Shown: positions 18,682-28,048, counted from the first letter of the stretch. The stretch is DNA of 47,295 nucleotides from Prochloraceae cyanobacterium PL24a_bin.78 (GCA_028281945.1 JANQIW010000120.1:1-47295); one strand, 5' to 3'. Numbers and translations are program-made. The notes: generated by a model not told the origin, from the sequence alone.

Positions 18682-20133
18682 ATGTCTAAAAAAATCATAA
18701 TTGATCCAGTAACTCGCATCGAAGGTCATGCCAAAATATCTATCTACTTAGACGATAGTGAAGAAGTAGTAGATGCAAGATTTCATGTAACCGAATTTCG
18801 AGGGTTTGAGAAATTCTGCGAAGGAAGACCTTTTTGGGAAATGCCCGGAATTACCCCTCGCATCTGTGGTATTTGTCCCGTCAGTCATCTACTAGCATCT
18901 GCCAAAGCAGGAGACCAAATTCTAGCAGTCAAGATACCTCCTGCGGCAGAAAAGCTACGCCGGTTAATGAATCTAGCCCAAATCGTTCAATCACACGCCC
19001 TGAGTTTTTTCCATCTCAGCAGCCCTGATTTACTTCTGGGTTGGGATAGTGATCCTCTTAAGCGTAATGTTTTTGGATTAATGGCAGCAAAACCAGATTT
19101 AGTTCGTAGAGGCATCAGATTGCGGCAATTTGGTCAAGAAATCATCAAAATCCTTGGAGGGCAAAAAATTCATCCTTCTTGGTCTATACCTGGAGGTGTG
19201 AGAGGGCCTCTTACTGAAGAAGGGCGGGAGAAAATTCGTGGTTGGTTTCCTGAAGTCCAAAATACTGCTCTTTATGCTATTGAAATCTTTAAGCAAATTC
19301 TCGATGACAATCAAGAAGAAGCTACTATTTTTGGCAACTTTCCTAGTTTATTTTTAGGTTTAGTGAGTTCTAATGGTTTGTGGGAGCATTATGATGGTTT
19401 CCTCCGTTTTGTTGATAGTGATGGCAATATTATTGCTGATAACATCGATCCTAGTCATTATCAACAGTTTATTGGGGAAGCTGTTCAACCCGATTCTTAT
19501 TTAAAATCTCCCTACTATCGTCCTCTGGGTTATCCCGATAGTTCCAATCAATGCCATTTGCAAAGCGGAATGTATCGTGTTGGTCCTTTAGCACGTCTGA
19601 ATGTTTGTCATAGTATGGGTACGCCTCAAGCAGATCAAGAGTTACAGGAATTTCGTCATCGTTCAAGTAATACAGTTAATTCATCCTTTTTCTATCACTA
19701 TGCCCGTTTAATTGAGATTATTGCCGCTATTGAGAGAATTCAAATTAGCTTAAATGATCCTCAACTGCTTTCCCATCGATTGCAAGCTCATGCAGGTGTC
19801 AATCAACTTCAAGGAGTGGGAGTTAGTGAAGCTCCAAGGGGTACTTTATTTCATCATTACTTAGTTGACGAAAATGGTTTAATTCAAAAAGTTAATTTAA
19901 TTGTTGCTACTGGTCAAAATAATTTAGCGATGAATCGTACTGTAGCTCAAATTGCTCGGCATTATATTCATGGGAAGGAAATTCCAGAGGGGATGCTTAA
20001 CCGTGTGGAGGCAGGTATTCGAGCTTTCGATCCTTGTCTCAGTTGTTCTACTCATGCTGTTGGTCAAATGCCTTTACATCTTGAATTAGTGACAGTGGAT
20101 GGAAAAATTATTCATCAATTATACCGAAATTAG
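18682..20133 (+). CDS. Bidirectional [NiFe] hydrogenase large subunit HoxH
   Basis: A 483-aa catalytic subunit that holds the Ni-Fe centre and reduces protons or oxidises H2. The N-terminal ligand motif is [10 protein letters not shown] (Cys62, Cys65) and the C-terminal one is DPCLSCSTH (Cys452, Cys455, His458). About 25 residues follow His458, the extension expected to be removed by the maturation protease HoxW once nickel is inserted; that protease is encoded at the end of this cluster. [20 protein letters not shown] is the usual family start. In other cyanobacteria hoxH ends the cluster; here it is first. Confidence 0.97.
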   Translation: MSKKIIIDPVTRIEGHAKISIYLDDSEEVVDARFHVTEFRGFEKFCEGRPFWEMPGITPRICGICPVSHLLASAKAGDQILAVKIPPAAEKLRRLMNLAQIVQSHALSFFHLSSPDLLLGWDSDPLKRNVFGLMAAKPDLVRRGIRLRQFGQEIIKILGGQKIHPSWSIPGGVRGPLTEEGREKIRGWFPEVQNTALYAIEIFKQILDDNQEEATIFGNFPSLFLGLVSSNGLWEHYDGFLRFVDSDGNIIADNIDPSHYQQFIGEAVQPDSYLKSPYYRPLGYPDSSNQCHLQSGMYRVGPLARLNVCHSMGTPQADQELQEFRHRSSNTVNSSFFYHYARLIEIIAAIERIQISLNDPQLLSHRLQAHAGVNQLQGVGVSEAPRGTLFHHYLVDENGLIQKVNLIVATGQNNLAMNRTVAQIARHYIHGKEIPEGMLNRVEAGIRAFDPCLSCSTHAVGQMPLHLELVTVDGKIIHQLYRN

Positions 20134-20253
20134 AATTAAAATCAAAGAGAATCAAAAAAATAAAAACCACAAAATAAATACTGAGTAAAATTACGACTTA
20201 GTTTTATTGAACAGCAAAATTCATTTAATAACATTAAATAAAAGATAAAAACC

Positions 20254-20970
20254 ATGTCAGTCAAAACTTTATCTATTAATAATCAGATTATTAGTGCTCG
20301 TGAGAATGAAACAATTCTTGAAGCAGCTAAAGATGCAGGAATCCATATTCCAACTTTATGTCATTTAGAAGGAGTTTCTAATGTTGGAGCTTGTCGATTG
20401 TGTTTAGTGGAAATTGAAGGAAATCATAAACTTAAGCCCGCTTGTGTAACTCAAGTAGTAGAAGGGATGAAAATTCAAACTCACACTGAGAAACTTAAAC
20501 AATATCGCTCCATGATTATAGAAATGCTTTTCGCTGAAGGCAATCATATCTGTGCCGTTTGTGTGGCTAATGGAAATTGTGAGCTTCAGGATTTAGCCAT
20601 TGAGGTAGGTATGGATAATTCTCGTTTTTCTTACTGTTTTCCCCATCGTGATGTGGATATTTCCCATCCTCAATTTGGCATCGATCACAATCGTTGTATT
20701 TTTTGTACTCGGTGTGTGCGGGTTTGTGATGAAATTGAAGGTGCTCACGTTTGGGATATTGCTAACAGGGGTAATCAGTCTCGAATTATTTCTGGTTTGA
20801 ATCAGCCTTGGGGAGAGGTTGATGCTTGTACTAACTGTGGTAAGTGTGTAGAAGCTTGTCCTACAGGAGCGATTTTTCCTAAAGGCACTACGGTTGCTGG
20901 TATTAAACGCGATCGTTTTAAGTTGGAATTTCTCATTGAAGCTAGAAAAAAAGGAGAATGGATGAGGTAA
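20254..20970 (+). CDS. Hydrogenase diaphorase iron-sulfur subunit HoxU
   Basis: A 238-aa electron-relay subunit of the diaphorase module. It has an N-terminal [2Fe-2S] ferredoxin-like domain (GVSNVGACRLCLVEIEG, further Cys at KPACVTQV). A His-Cys3 [4Fe-4S] segment follows (HICAVCVANGNCELQ), then two [4Fe-4S] motifs, CIFCTRCVRVCDE and CTNCGKCVEACPTGAI. The length and cluster order match NuoG-N-terminal-like HoxU. It would carry electrons between HoxF and HoxY. It lies 120 bp after hoxH and 76 bp before hoxY. Confidence 0.95.
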   Translation: MSVKTLSINNQIISARENETILEAAKDAGIHIPTLCHLEGVSNVGACRLCLVEIEGNHKLKPACVTQVVEGMKIQTHTEKLKQYRSMIIEMLFAEGNHICAVCVANGNCELQDLAIEVGMDNSRFSYCFPHRDVDISHPQFGIDHNRCIFCTRCVRVCDEIEGAHVWDIANRGNQSRIISGLNQPWGEVDACTNCGKCVEACPTGAIFPKGTTVAGIKRDRFKLEFLIEARKKGEWMR

Positions 20971-21046
20971 GTTTTTAAGTAAATTATTGATTAATCATGG
21001 ATAAATTTTAAATAATTAGAATTTTAAAGAATAATATTTTGGAATT

Positions 21047-21595
21047 ATGAAAAAAATAAAATTAGCAACAGTATGGTTAGCAGGATGCTCTGGATGTCAT
21101 ATGTCATTCTTAGACTTAGATGAATGGCTATTTAAGTTAGGTACTTTTGTGGATATAGTTTACAGTCCAGTGGCTTGTGATGGAAAAATATATCCTCCAG
21201 ATGTAGATATTTGTTTAGTTGAAGGGGCAGTTGCCAATGAAGATAACTTAGCCCTCATACTTCAAGTGAGAAAAAATACTAAATTTCTCATCTCTTTTGG
21301 TGATTGTGCCGTTACAGCTAACGTCACAGGTATGCGTAATTCACTAGGAAGTGCAGATCCAATTCTAAAACGGAGTTATTTTGAGCTTGTAGATGTCAAT
21401 CCTCAAATTCCTTTAGAGGAAAATATCTTACCCAAATTGCTTGATCGGGTTTCTCCAGTCCATGAAATAGTACCAGTAGAGCTTTATTTACCTGGATGTC
21501 CTCCTGATGCAGAGCGAATTCGAGCAACTATAGAGCCATTACTTAAAGATAAAAAGCCTTTAATGGCAGGTAGAAAAATGATTAAGTTTGGATAA
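21047..21595 (+). CDS. [NiFe] hydrogenase small subunit HoxY
   Basis: A 182-aa small subunit carrying the proximal [4Fe-4S] cluster. The ligand motif is WLAGCSGCHMSFLDLDEW near the N-terminus. It is followed by FGDCAVTANVTGMRN and LPGCPPDAERI. The length is that of cytoplasmic HoxY-type small subunits without a Tat signal or C-terminal cluster domain. It pairs with HoxH. The gap to hoxE, over 140 bp, is AT-rich with long A and T runs. Confidence 0.95.
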   Translation: MKKIKLATVWLAGCSGCHMSFLDLDEWLFKLGTFVDIVYSPVACDGKIYPPDVDICLVEGAVANEDNLALILQVRKNTKFLISFGDCAVTANVTGMRNSLGSADPILKRSYFELVDVNPQIPLEENILPKLLDRVSPVHEIVPVELYLPGCPPDAERIRATIEPLLKDKKPLMAGRKMIKFG

Positions 21596-21741
21596 GTATT
21601 TAAAAAAAAGTTTTTTGAATTAATCAATTTTAAATCAAGAAAACAAATAAGCTACATATTTATTCAGATTAAAACTAATTAAAAAACAAAAAATAAAAAT
21701 AATTTTTTTTTCAGTTATTGTTTAGTAAAAAAAGAGAAAAA

Positions 21742-22269
21742 ATGTTAACTTTAAAAGCAGAATTTAAAAAAGCAAATTCCCAAAGAGGGAAAAAATTTCA
21801 AAAAGATAAACGCTTTAAAGTCTTAGATATCACCATGAAGCGTAATCAATATCGTCAAGATGCTTTAATAGAGATACTCCATAAAGCACAAGAAATATTT
21901 GGCTATCTTGAAACAGAAATTTTATTATACATAGCTCGAAATTTAAAATTACCCCTCAGTCGAGTTTATGGCGTTGCCAGCTTTTACCACTTATTTTCAC
22001 TAAAACCAAAAGGAGATCATGTTTGTGTAGTATGTTTAGGAACTGCTTGTTATGTGAAAGGAGCTAATGCGATTATTGAAGCATTGGGGAAAGAAATAAA
22101 TCTTCATCCTGGAGAAACAACAGCTAATAATCAAGTTTCTCTAATAACAACAAGATGTATTGGTGCTTGTGGCATTGGACCGGCAGCAGTTTTCGATGAT
22201 AAAGTATCAGGAAAACAAACCCCAGAATTGGTGGTTAAAAATGTAAAAGATTGGCTTCAAGAATACTGA
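21742..22269 (+). CDS. Hydrogenase diaphorase subunit HoxE
   Basis: A 175-aa thioredoxin-like [2Fe-2S] protein, NuoE-related. The core begins RFKVLDITMKRNQYRQDALI. The cluster ligands are two Cys in CLGTACYVKGAN and two in TTRCIGACGIGP. I chose ATG 21742; an upstream in-frame TTG at 21718 would add eight Lys-rich residues but has no better ribosome binding site. HoxE is thought to connect the diaphorase to a redox partner or membrane in cyanobacteria. It lies directly before hoxF, preserving the usual hoxEF pair. Confidence 0.95.
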   Translation: MLTLKAEFKKANSQRGKKFQKDKRFKVLDITMKRNQYRQDALIEILHKAQEIFGYLETEILLYIARNLKLPLSRVYGVASFYHLFSLKPKGDHVCVVCLGTACYVKGANAIIEALGKEINLHPGETTANNQVSLITTRCIGACGIGPAAVFDDKVSGKQTPELVVKNVKDWLQEY

Positions 22270-22383
22270 CTAATCAAAAAACTGAGAAATAAAAATCAAA
22301 ATTATCTTTTTCTTCTTAGAAAAAAATGAAATTAATCCCAAAAATATCCAATATCTAATAATTAATTAGCAAAGGTTAAACCG

Positions 22384-23997
22384 ATGGATTTAAAAGAATT
22401 ACTAGAAATTGCCGAACAAGAACAAAATCGTCAGAAAAAAATTCGTATTTGTTGCTGTACAGCAGCAGGATGTTTATCTGCTAATTCTAAAGCAGTGAAA
22501 AATAGTTTAGAAACAGCAGTGAAAAAAGCAGGTTTAGAGGAAAATATTGAAGTATCTAGCGTTGGTTGCCTGAAATGTTGTGGAAAAGGACCTTTAGTAG
22601 CAGTACATCCCATGGACATTCTTTATGAACAAGTTAACCCAGAAACAGCAAAAGGCATTATCAAAGAAATCATTTCAGAAAAAAAACAAGATATCTTAAC
22701 AGAGAAAAATCCTCATAAATGTAATATTAACTATCCATTTTTTACAAATCAATTCCCTATTGTTTTAGAAAATAGTGGGAAAATTAACCCAGAAAGAATT
22801 GAAGAATATATTGCACAAGGAGGATATCAACAACTTTATCATGTAATTCATGAAATGACTCCTGAAGAAACTATCCAAGAAATAACTCGCAGCGGTTTAC
22901 GAGGAAGAGGGGGAGGAGGCTATCCCACAGGCTTAAAATGGGCTACAGTTGCCAAAATGCCGGGCAAAACCAAATATGTTATTTGTAATGCTGATGAAGG
23001 AGATCCCGGCGCATTTATGGATCGTAGTGTTTTAGAAAGCGATCCTCATCGGGTATTAGAAGGAATGACCATTGCAGCTTATGCTATAGGAGCAAATCGA
23101 GGCTACATTTATATTCGTGCCGAATACCCTTTAGCCATCCATCGTCTACAAAAAGCCATCCAACAAGGGAAAAAATATAGCTTAATGGGCAGTCAAATCT
23201 TTGATTCACCCTTCGACTTTAAAATCGATATTCGGGTTGGCGCAGGAGCCTTTGTTTGTGGAGAAGAAACCGCTTTAATTGCATCCATTGAAGGCAAACG
23301 TGGTAATCCTCGCCCTCGCCCTCCTTATCCTGCGGAATCGGGATTATGGCAATCTCCTACTTTAATCAATAATGTTGAAACCTTTGCCAATATTGTTCCT
23401 ATCATTCGAGAAGGGAGTAACTGGTTTGCTAGCATCGGCACAGAAAAAAGTAAAGGCACTAAAGTTTTTGCTTTGACGGGTAAGGTGAAAAATACTGGCT
23501 TAATTGAAGTCCCTATGGGCACGACCATAAGACAAATTGTGGAGGAAATGGGGGGCGGTGCTTCTGGTGATGGAGTGATAAAAGCTGTACAAACCGGCGG
23601 CCCTTCAGGAGGTTGTATTCCCGCTTCTGCTTTAGATACTTCTATTGATTATGAATCTTTAATTCATTTAGGTACGATGATGGGTTCTGGTGGGATGATC
23701 GTTATGGATGAGAATGCTAATATGGTAGATGTTGCCCAATTTTATATGGAATTTTGTCAGGAAGAAAGTTGTGGTAAATGTGTTCCTTGTCGATCAGGAA
23801 CTTTTCAGATGAATCTACTTTTAAAGAAAATTTTGGCTAGAGAAGCTACGATGATCGAGTTAGATAAGTTGGAGGATTTATGTCGAATGGTGAAACAAAC
23901 TAGTTTATGTGGACTAGGCCAAAGTGCCCCAAATCCTGTATTAAGTACTTTACGTTATTTTCGAGATGAATATTTTGCTTTAATTGTCAAGAAATAA
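22384..23997 (+). CDS. Hydrogenase diaphorase flavin subunit HoxF
   Basis: A 537-aa NuoF-like subunit that binds FMN and NAD(P)H and one [4Fe-4S] cluster. The N-terminal 110 residues form a thioredoxin-like [2Fe-2S] domain (RICCCTAAGCLSANSKAV, SVGCLKCCGKGPLVAV). The flavin and nucleotide motifs are GLRGRGGGGYPTGLKWA, NADEGDPGAFMDRSVLE and GAGAFVCGEETALIASIEG. The C-terminal cluster motif is ESCGKCVPCRSGT plus SLCGLGQ. All are intact. It provides the NAD(P)H site of the pentameric Hox complex. Two bases separate its stop from the first possible hoxW start. Confidence 0.96.
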   Translation: MDLKELLEIAEQEQNRQKKIRICCCTAAGCLSANSKAVKNSLETAVKKAGLEENIEVSSVGCLKCCGKGPLVAVHPMDILYEQVNPETAKGIIKEIISEKKQDILTEKNPHKCNINYPFFTNQFPIVLENSGKINPERIEEYIAQGGYQQLYHVIHEMTPEETIQEITRSGLRGRGGGGYPTGLKWATVAKMPGKTKYVICNADEGDPGAFMDRSVLESDPHRVLEGMTIAAYAIGANRGYIYIRAEYPLAIHRLQKAIQQGKKYSLMGSQIFDSPFDFKIDIRVGAGAFVCGEETALIASIEGKRGNPRPRPPYPAESGLWQSPTLINNVETFANIVPIIREGSNWFASIGTEKSKGTKVFALTGKVKNTGLIEVPMGTTIRQIVEEMGGGASGDGVIKAVQTGGPSGGCIPASALDTSIDYESLIHLGTMMGSGGMIVMDENANMVDVAQFYMEFCQEESCGKCVPCRSGTFQMNLLLKKILAREATMIELDKLEDLCRMVKQTSLCGLGQSAPNPVLSTLRYFRDEYFALIVKK

Positions 23998-24011
23998 TCA
24001 TGGAGTTTGCC

Positions 24012-24458
24012 ATGTCGGAAGTTTTGGTGATTGGCTATGGGAATATTTTAAGAGGTGATGATGGCGCGGGCCGAGTTGTTGCGGATGAAGTGAAAAGGTG
24101 GAATTTGCCAAGAGTGAAATCCCATTCGATTCATCAATTAACCCCTGAATTAGCAGAAGAAATTTCTCAAGTGAGAATGGTTATTTTTGTAGATGCTTCT
24201 GTGTGTTGTTCAAAATTTATAGAGATAAGGGTTATTCATCCTCAATGTTTCAATATGGATTTAGTCCATACTGGTAATCCCTCATCTCTTCTTTTTTTAA
24301 GTGAATATATTTATGGGAATTCTCCGTTAGCTTACTGGATTTTAATTCCCGCTGTTATTTTTGATTTTGATGAAAGTTTGTCTTCTGTTACTTCTGTTGG
24401 GGTAAAATCTGCTTTAGATGAAATTAAATCTCTGGTAATTAACTCAGATACTGTTTAA
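24012..24458 (+). CDS. Hydrogenase maturation protease HoxW
   Basis: A 148-aa endopeptidase of the HyaD/HoxW type that removes the C-terminal extension of HoxH after nickel insertion. The signature VIGYGNILRGDDGAG lies at residues 5-19, and FVDASVC and HTGNPSS supply the other conserved metal-contact positions (Glu/Asp-Asp-His type). I chose the ATG at 24012 over one at 24000 because GGAG (24002-24005) sits at proper spacing. Coupling to hoxF suggests one transcript. Its last 20 bp overlap the tail of the convergent ThiF-like gene. Confidence 0.9.
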   Translation: MSEVLVIGYGNILRGDDGAGRVVADEVKRWNLPRVKSHSIHQLTPELAEEISQVRMVIFVDASVCCSKFIEIRVIHPQCFNMDLVHTGNPSSLLFLSEYIYGNSPLAYWILIPAVIFDFDESLSSVTSVGVKSALDEIKSLVINSDTV

Positions 24459-25077
24459 CAGCAAAATCACCAATGGTAATGGTATAACTTTTCTGCTGAT
24501 TACTTTCAATAAAAGTGATGATTACTTCGCTAGCTACTCCCATAGCCATTATCGCCAAATTACGCGCTAAAGCATAATCACAAATATCATCGTTAGTTGC
24601 AGAAGGCACTCGATAATTTTCATTCCAAATTATTTCAGCATAATCTACATACAAACCTACATGAAGGCAGGGTATTTTCTGTTGTTCACAGTAATCTTTT
24701 ACTATTTTTCTGGATACACTATTATCAAAAGTATCGATTAGTAACTGGCTTCCAGATAATAATTTATGACAATTTTCACTAGTTAATTCTTTTGAGCATC
24801 CATCAATTCCTATTCCTATGGCTCGATAAATACTATTAGTTAAGATTTTTACTTTATATGCTCCAATATCTGATTTGTAATAGGGTTGAGTGGATAAATT
24901 TCTCTCTTCAATACGATCAAAATCGATGACTCGTAATTTCCCGAAACCCGATCGAGCTAAATTCTCAGTTAAATTTCCCCCTAAAGCACCTGCCCCACAG
25001 ATGGTAATAGAAAAATCTTTTATTTTTTCCATTAAAGTAGGAGTGCGATATAATTGTTCATGATAAAAAATCGACAT
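24439..25077 (-). CDS. ThiF/E1-like adenylyltransferase family protein
   Basis: A 212-aa single-domain member of the ThiF/MoeB/HesA superfamily. It has a nucleotide-binding CGAGALGGNLTENLARSGFG (28-34 is the glycine loop). It also has IDFDRIEERNLSTQPYY, the D..D..E..NL..Q pattern, and DTFDNSVSRKIV, the D..DN...R helix. It lacks the CxxC zinc motif pairs of MoeB and any C-terminal rhodanese or ubiquitin-fold domain. Whether it adenylates a protein C-terminus is unknown. It lies 66 bp downstream of a 304-aa unknown gene on the same strand, a pairing I recall in other cyanobacteria. No ubiquitin-like, E2 or JAB gene is present. Confidence 0.8.
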   Translation of the reverse strand: MSIFYHEQLYRTPTLMEKIKDFSITICGAGALGGNLTENLARSGFGKLRVIDFDRIEERNLSTQPYYKSDIGAYKVKILTNSIYRAIGIGIDGCSKELTSENCHKLLSGSQLLIDTFDNSVSRKIVKDYCEQQKIPCLHVGLYVDYAEIIWNENYRVPSATNDDICDYALARNLAIMAMGVASEVIITFIESNQQKSYTITIGDFAVKQYLS

Positions 25078-25143
25078 AACCTAGTCACCTATTCACAATT
25101 ATCTTAATTATTTCCTAGTTATTATTTTTTTATTACTTATTAC

Positions 25144-26058
25144 TTACCAATCATATTGGTTTTCCATTACTCCTACAAGAGATTGTAAATCAAAATCTCT
25201 ATCTCTTCCGCTCAAACAAATACCAGAACTAATTACGGTTAAATCATTTTTATTTATTGCCGAAGAATGAAATTCTCCATCACCAGTTTTCCATTCCACC
25301 TGCCAAAAATCCCCTCTATCGCGAAATCTTTCTAACATTCCCCCTCCTTGATGTAAAGCCTTTTGCAAACGCCTTTCGGAAGAAGCTTGAGACTCATTCT
25401 CTCCAAATAAAATCTCTTTATCTTGTTTACCAGTGTTATCTCTTATTTCTAAACCATATTCTCTTCCCTGTCGATAATTGGCAGTATTTTGTAAAGCCAA
25501 ATCGTAAATAGTTAGCATTTCTGGAGTCATTCCTGAAAAATGAACTTTCTCTGTTTTCGTCTCATCTCTAAAAAACTCATTCAATTTATCTGCAATCATA
25601 CTATCAGAGCGACGATCGATATCTTCATACCACCAACAATTACCATCCCTACGAGCGATAATGACTTCAAATCTTGCGCCTTCATCTACCAAATGAACCA
25701 CAACCGGTTTAATATTACCGAAACGCTGGTGCATATCCGACTCATTTATTGGATAAGCCAACCAACTTTTTCCTTCTAAAGAATAAGCCAAACGTAAACG
25801 TAAAGGTTTTAATAACCCTAAATATTCAGCTATTTGAGGTAATGATGCCTCTTCTATCATTTCCGCTGTTTTGGGATTCACTGATTTAAATATTCCCCAA
25901 CCTTCAAAATCTTCCGGTTGAGGGTTCATTGTATAAATAATTTTCTCAATACTGGTTCTCACTTGCCCTCGTTTCACGCAAGGAGCGAGAAATTCTGTTT
26001 CCAATAAGAGTTTTTCCTGTGATGCCAACTTACGCATCAACTTATGAATATCTGCCAT
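25144..26058 (-). CDS. Conserved cyanobacterial protein of unknown function, ThiF-linked
   Basis: A 304-aa soluble protein, MADIHKLMRKLASQEKLLLE onward, not assignable to a named family by eye. Notable blocks are LAPCVKRGQVRT, PQPEDFEGWGIF, RLAYSLEGKSWLAYP, HQRFGNIKPVVVHLVDEGAR and ARRDGNCWWYEDIDRR. The beta-rich middle and Trp-rich motifs suggest a binding or scaffold domain. The C-terminal third begins at GMTPEMLTIYDLAL. It is co-directional with the ThiF-like gene and would be translated before it. Possibly it is the substrate or partner of that enzyme, which is inference from adjacency. Confidence 0.6.
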   Translation of the reverse strand: MADIHKLMRKLASQEKLLLETEFLAPCVKRGQVRTSIEKIIYTMNPQPEDFEGWGIFKSVNPKTAEMIEEASLPQIAEYLGLLKPLRLRLAYSLEGKSWLAYPINESDMHQRFGNIKPVVVHLVDEGARFEVIIARRDGNCWWYEDIDRRSDSMIADKLNEFFRDETKTEKVHFSGMTPEMLTIYDLALQNTANYRQGREYGLEIRDNTGKQDKEILFGENESQASSERRLQKALHQGGGMLERFRDRGDFWQVEWKTGDGEFHSSAINKNDLTVISSGICLSGRDRDFDLQSLVGVMENQYDW

Positions 26059-26087
26059 AATTATATTTATTGGTTAATTTTTCATGG

Positions 26088-26690
26088 CTATTTAAAATAT
26101 TTCTTTTCTTTAGCAATCATTCTAGCTGCTAAAATCCCTCCTAAAAAGCCAAATAAATGCCCTTCCCAAGAAACTCTACCTCCAGATGGTAATATTCCTA
26201 AAACTGCATTGCCATAAAATAATAATGCTACTACAGATAAGAAAATTGAAGTGAAATTACGTTGAAACCAACCTCTTAATAATAAAAAGCCTAAATAGCC
26301 AAAAATCAGGATAGAAGCCCCAATATGAACTGATCCTGTCGCTCCAAGCAGCCAAACTCCTATACCTCCTACAAGCATAGTTATTGCTGTTACAATATAA
26401 AAATCACTGGTTTCTTGAACCATTACTAACCACCCAAGAGTGATAAATGGTATAGTATTACTAATTAAATGTCTAAATCCTCCGTGAAGAAAAGGGGCAA
26501 ATAATATGCCTCGCAATCCTACTATTGTGCGTGGTTGGATTCCATAGACGTTTAATGATTGTTGGAAGACAAAGATATCTAGGATTTCTAATAGCCAGAA
26601 AATTACTACAAATATTCCTAGAATCCCTATTTGCTTTTGAAATTTTGATAAGGTTTTGGATAATAAATGATTTGGTTTTTTGCTATTCAT
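26088..26690 (-). CDS. Rhomboid family intramembrane serine protease
   Basis: A 200-aa membrane protein with six hydrophobic segments. The rhomboid signatures are present: HGGFRHLISNTIPF (loop and TM2 His/Asn), then HIGASILIFGYLG, where the catalytic Ser sits in the G-x-S motif, and WEGHLFGFLGG, where the catalytic His lies. The core thus looks catalytically competent. Substrates are unknown. The gene precedes the ThiF/304-aa pair on the same strand with 29 bp between, so all three may be one transcript. Confidence 0.9.
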   Translation of the reverse strand: MNSKKPNHLLSKTLSKFQKQIGILGIFVVIFWLLEILDIFVFQQSLNVYGIQPRTIVGLRGILFAPFLHGGFRHLISNTIPFITLGWLVMVQETSDFYIVTAITMLVGGIGVWLLGATGSVHIGASILIFGYLGFLLLRGWFQRNFTSIFLSVVALLFYGNAVLGILPSGGRVSWEGHLFGFLGGILAARMIAKEKKYFK

Positions 26691-27036
26691 TTTTGAGTTT
26701 GTATTTTTTTTCTTTCTCTACTATAACATTTGTTTTTAGTGACTGTTTATCCCAATTTCTTAAAATAATCATAGAGTTTAAATTTCTTAAATCTGGGAGA
26801 ATTAACCCTTTTTTTGAATTATTGACGAGTATATATTATATCACAAATTTCTCAATAGTGGCTTGATCGTTAATTGATTTAAAGTAAAATAATTTGTTGA
26901 CAAATTTACTTGTGGTAAGTTAAAATAGTAAGCAAAGAAAGAGATTATCTCAAACATAACTAAAAGTTTATCTCTAGAAATAAAGTAGAAATTTACCAAA
27001 AAATTCGTAGTTAAAATAAAGTTTTGGAGTAAATTA
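26691..27036. promoter_or_regulatory. Divergent intergenic region, rhomboid / coiled-coil gene
   Basis: This AT-rich 346-bp gap separates divergent genes and must hold both promoters. About 26756-26812 resembles repeats at about 30107 and 34488 (core TAATCAT, then TTAAATCT and AATTAACC). No RNA gene or further reading frame is convincing. Confidence 0.45.
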
Positions 27037-27909
27037 ATGGATTCTATTAAAATCAAAGCAGAAATATATAACTTAAAAACAGAAATTGAAAACCAAATAG
27101 AAAACCTAAAACAAACCTTACAAAAAGATATTACAGGTGCAGTAGGTAGAATTAAAAGACAAGAGAAAACCTCAAGACAAGAAGAATTTAAAGCTTTAAA
27201 GGATGAGATTTTCCAGCAAAATCAAGATTTATTAAATAAAAATATTCCTCAAAAACCTCTCACAGAAGCAGATATTGAAACGTTAAAAGCCAATATTCTC
27301 CAAGAAACTCAAGATTTATTGAATAAAACTATGTCTGAATTTTTCCCTGATTCAACCCAAGAAAACCTAACTGAAGAGTTAGAAAATTCCTTTGAAGAAG
27401 AAAATATTCCTGAAGATAATCCTGAAGATAACCAAAATAATCCTTCCTTTAACCAAAACTTAGAATCATTAGATGAAGCAAATCAAAGTAATATTCTTCA
27501 ATCTCAAGCCAAACAACAAGAATTAGAAGATCAATTTGTCTCGGCAATTGCCTCTAAAGTCAACAACCCTTTAGATTTTCTTCGTCTCCTCAAAGATGAG
27601 GGAATTATCTTTGAAAATGGTGAGGATTTAGTAGTAGATACCGGGGAAACCTTAGAAACTGGAGAAAGAAACCTCAAATTAGCTACGGAATATATAGATA
27701 ACCTCCTTCAAGATGAAGCATATGCCCACTTTGGTAAACCTCGCCCAGGAAGCGGCATTGGTAGTCAACTTTCCCATGACACTATCAATGTTGTTAATAG
27801 TGAATACTTTGTCAACGGAAATATTAATACTAATAAATTGGTAGAAGGTTTCAAAACAGGTAAGGGTGATTCTATTCTTAGAGATTTAAAGCAACATATA
27901 AAAAGATAA
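27037..27909 (+). CDS. Coiled-coil protein of unknown function
   Basis: A 290-aa hydrophilic protein. Residues about 5-60 and 70-105 form coiled coils (ENQIENLKQTLQKDI; two copies of the pattern QNQDLLNK/ETQDLLNK). A Glu/Asn-rich linker occupies about 110-165. The C-terminal part, from FVSAIASKVNNPLDFLRLLK, is more globular (GIIFENGEDLVVDTGETLE, YFVNGNINTNKLVEGFKTG). It has no signal peptide or membrane helix. It is not assigned to a known family by eye. It sits alone, with a strong terminator after the stop. A structural or DNA/cell-surface-associated role is possible, but nothing in the sequence decides. Confidence 0.6.
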   Translation: MDSIKIKAEIYNLKTEIENQIENLKQTLQKDITGAVGRIKRQEKTSRQEEFKALKDEIFQQNQDLLNKNIPQKPLTEADIETLKANILQETQDLLNKTMSEFFPDSTQENLTEELENSFEEENIPEDNPEDNQNNPSFNQNLESLDEANQSNILQSQAKQQELEDQFVSAIASKVNNPLDFLRLLKDEGIIFENGEDLVVDTGETLETGERNLKLATEYIDNLLQDEAYAHFGKPRPGSGIGSQLSHDTINVVNSEYFVNGNINTNKLVEGFKTGKGDSILRDLKQHIKR

Positions 27910-27947
27910 AATCTGAAAAATAATTCTGTTATTATAAAAATAATCAT

Positions 27948-28003
27948 TCCCGTTAACTCGATTTTTAGTTTTTGTAGAAAAACTTAACGGGATTCTTCTT
28001 TTT
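27948..28003 (+). terminator. Rho-independent terminator
   Basis: TCCCGTTAA (27948-27956) pairs with TTAACGGGA (27984-27992). A nested stem, AGTTTTT/AAAAACT, lies inside, and TTCTTCTTTTT follows. It lies 39 bp after the coiled-coil gene. Confidence 0.85.
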
Positions 28004-28048
28004 AAATCTAAAAATAGCAAAATAATTATCTATTGATCAAGATATATT

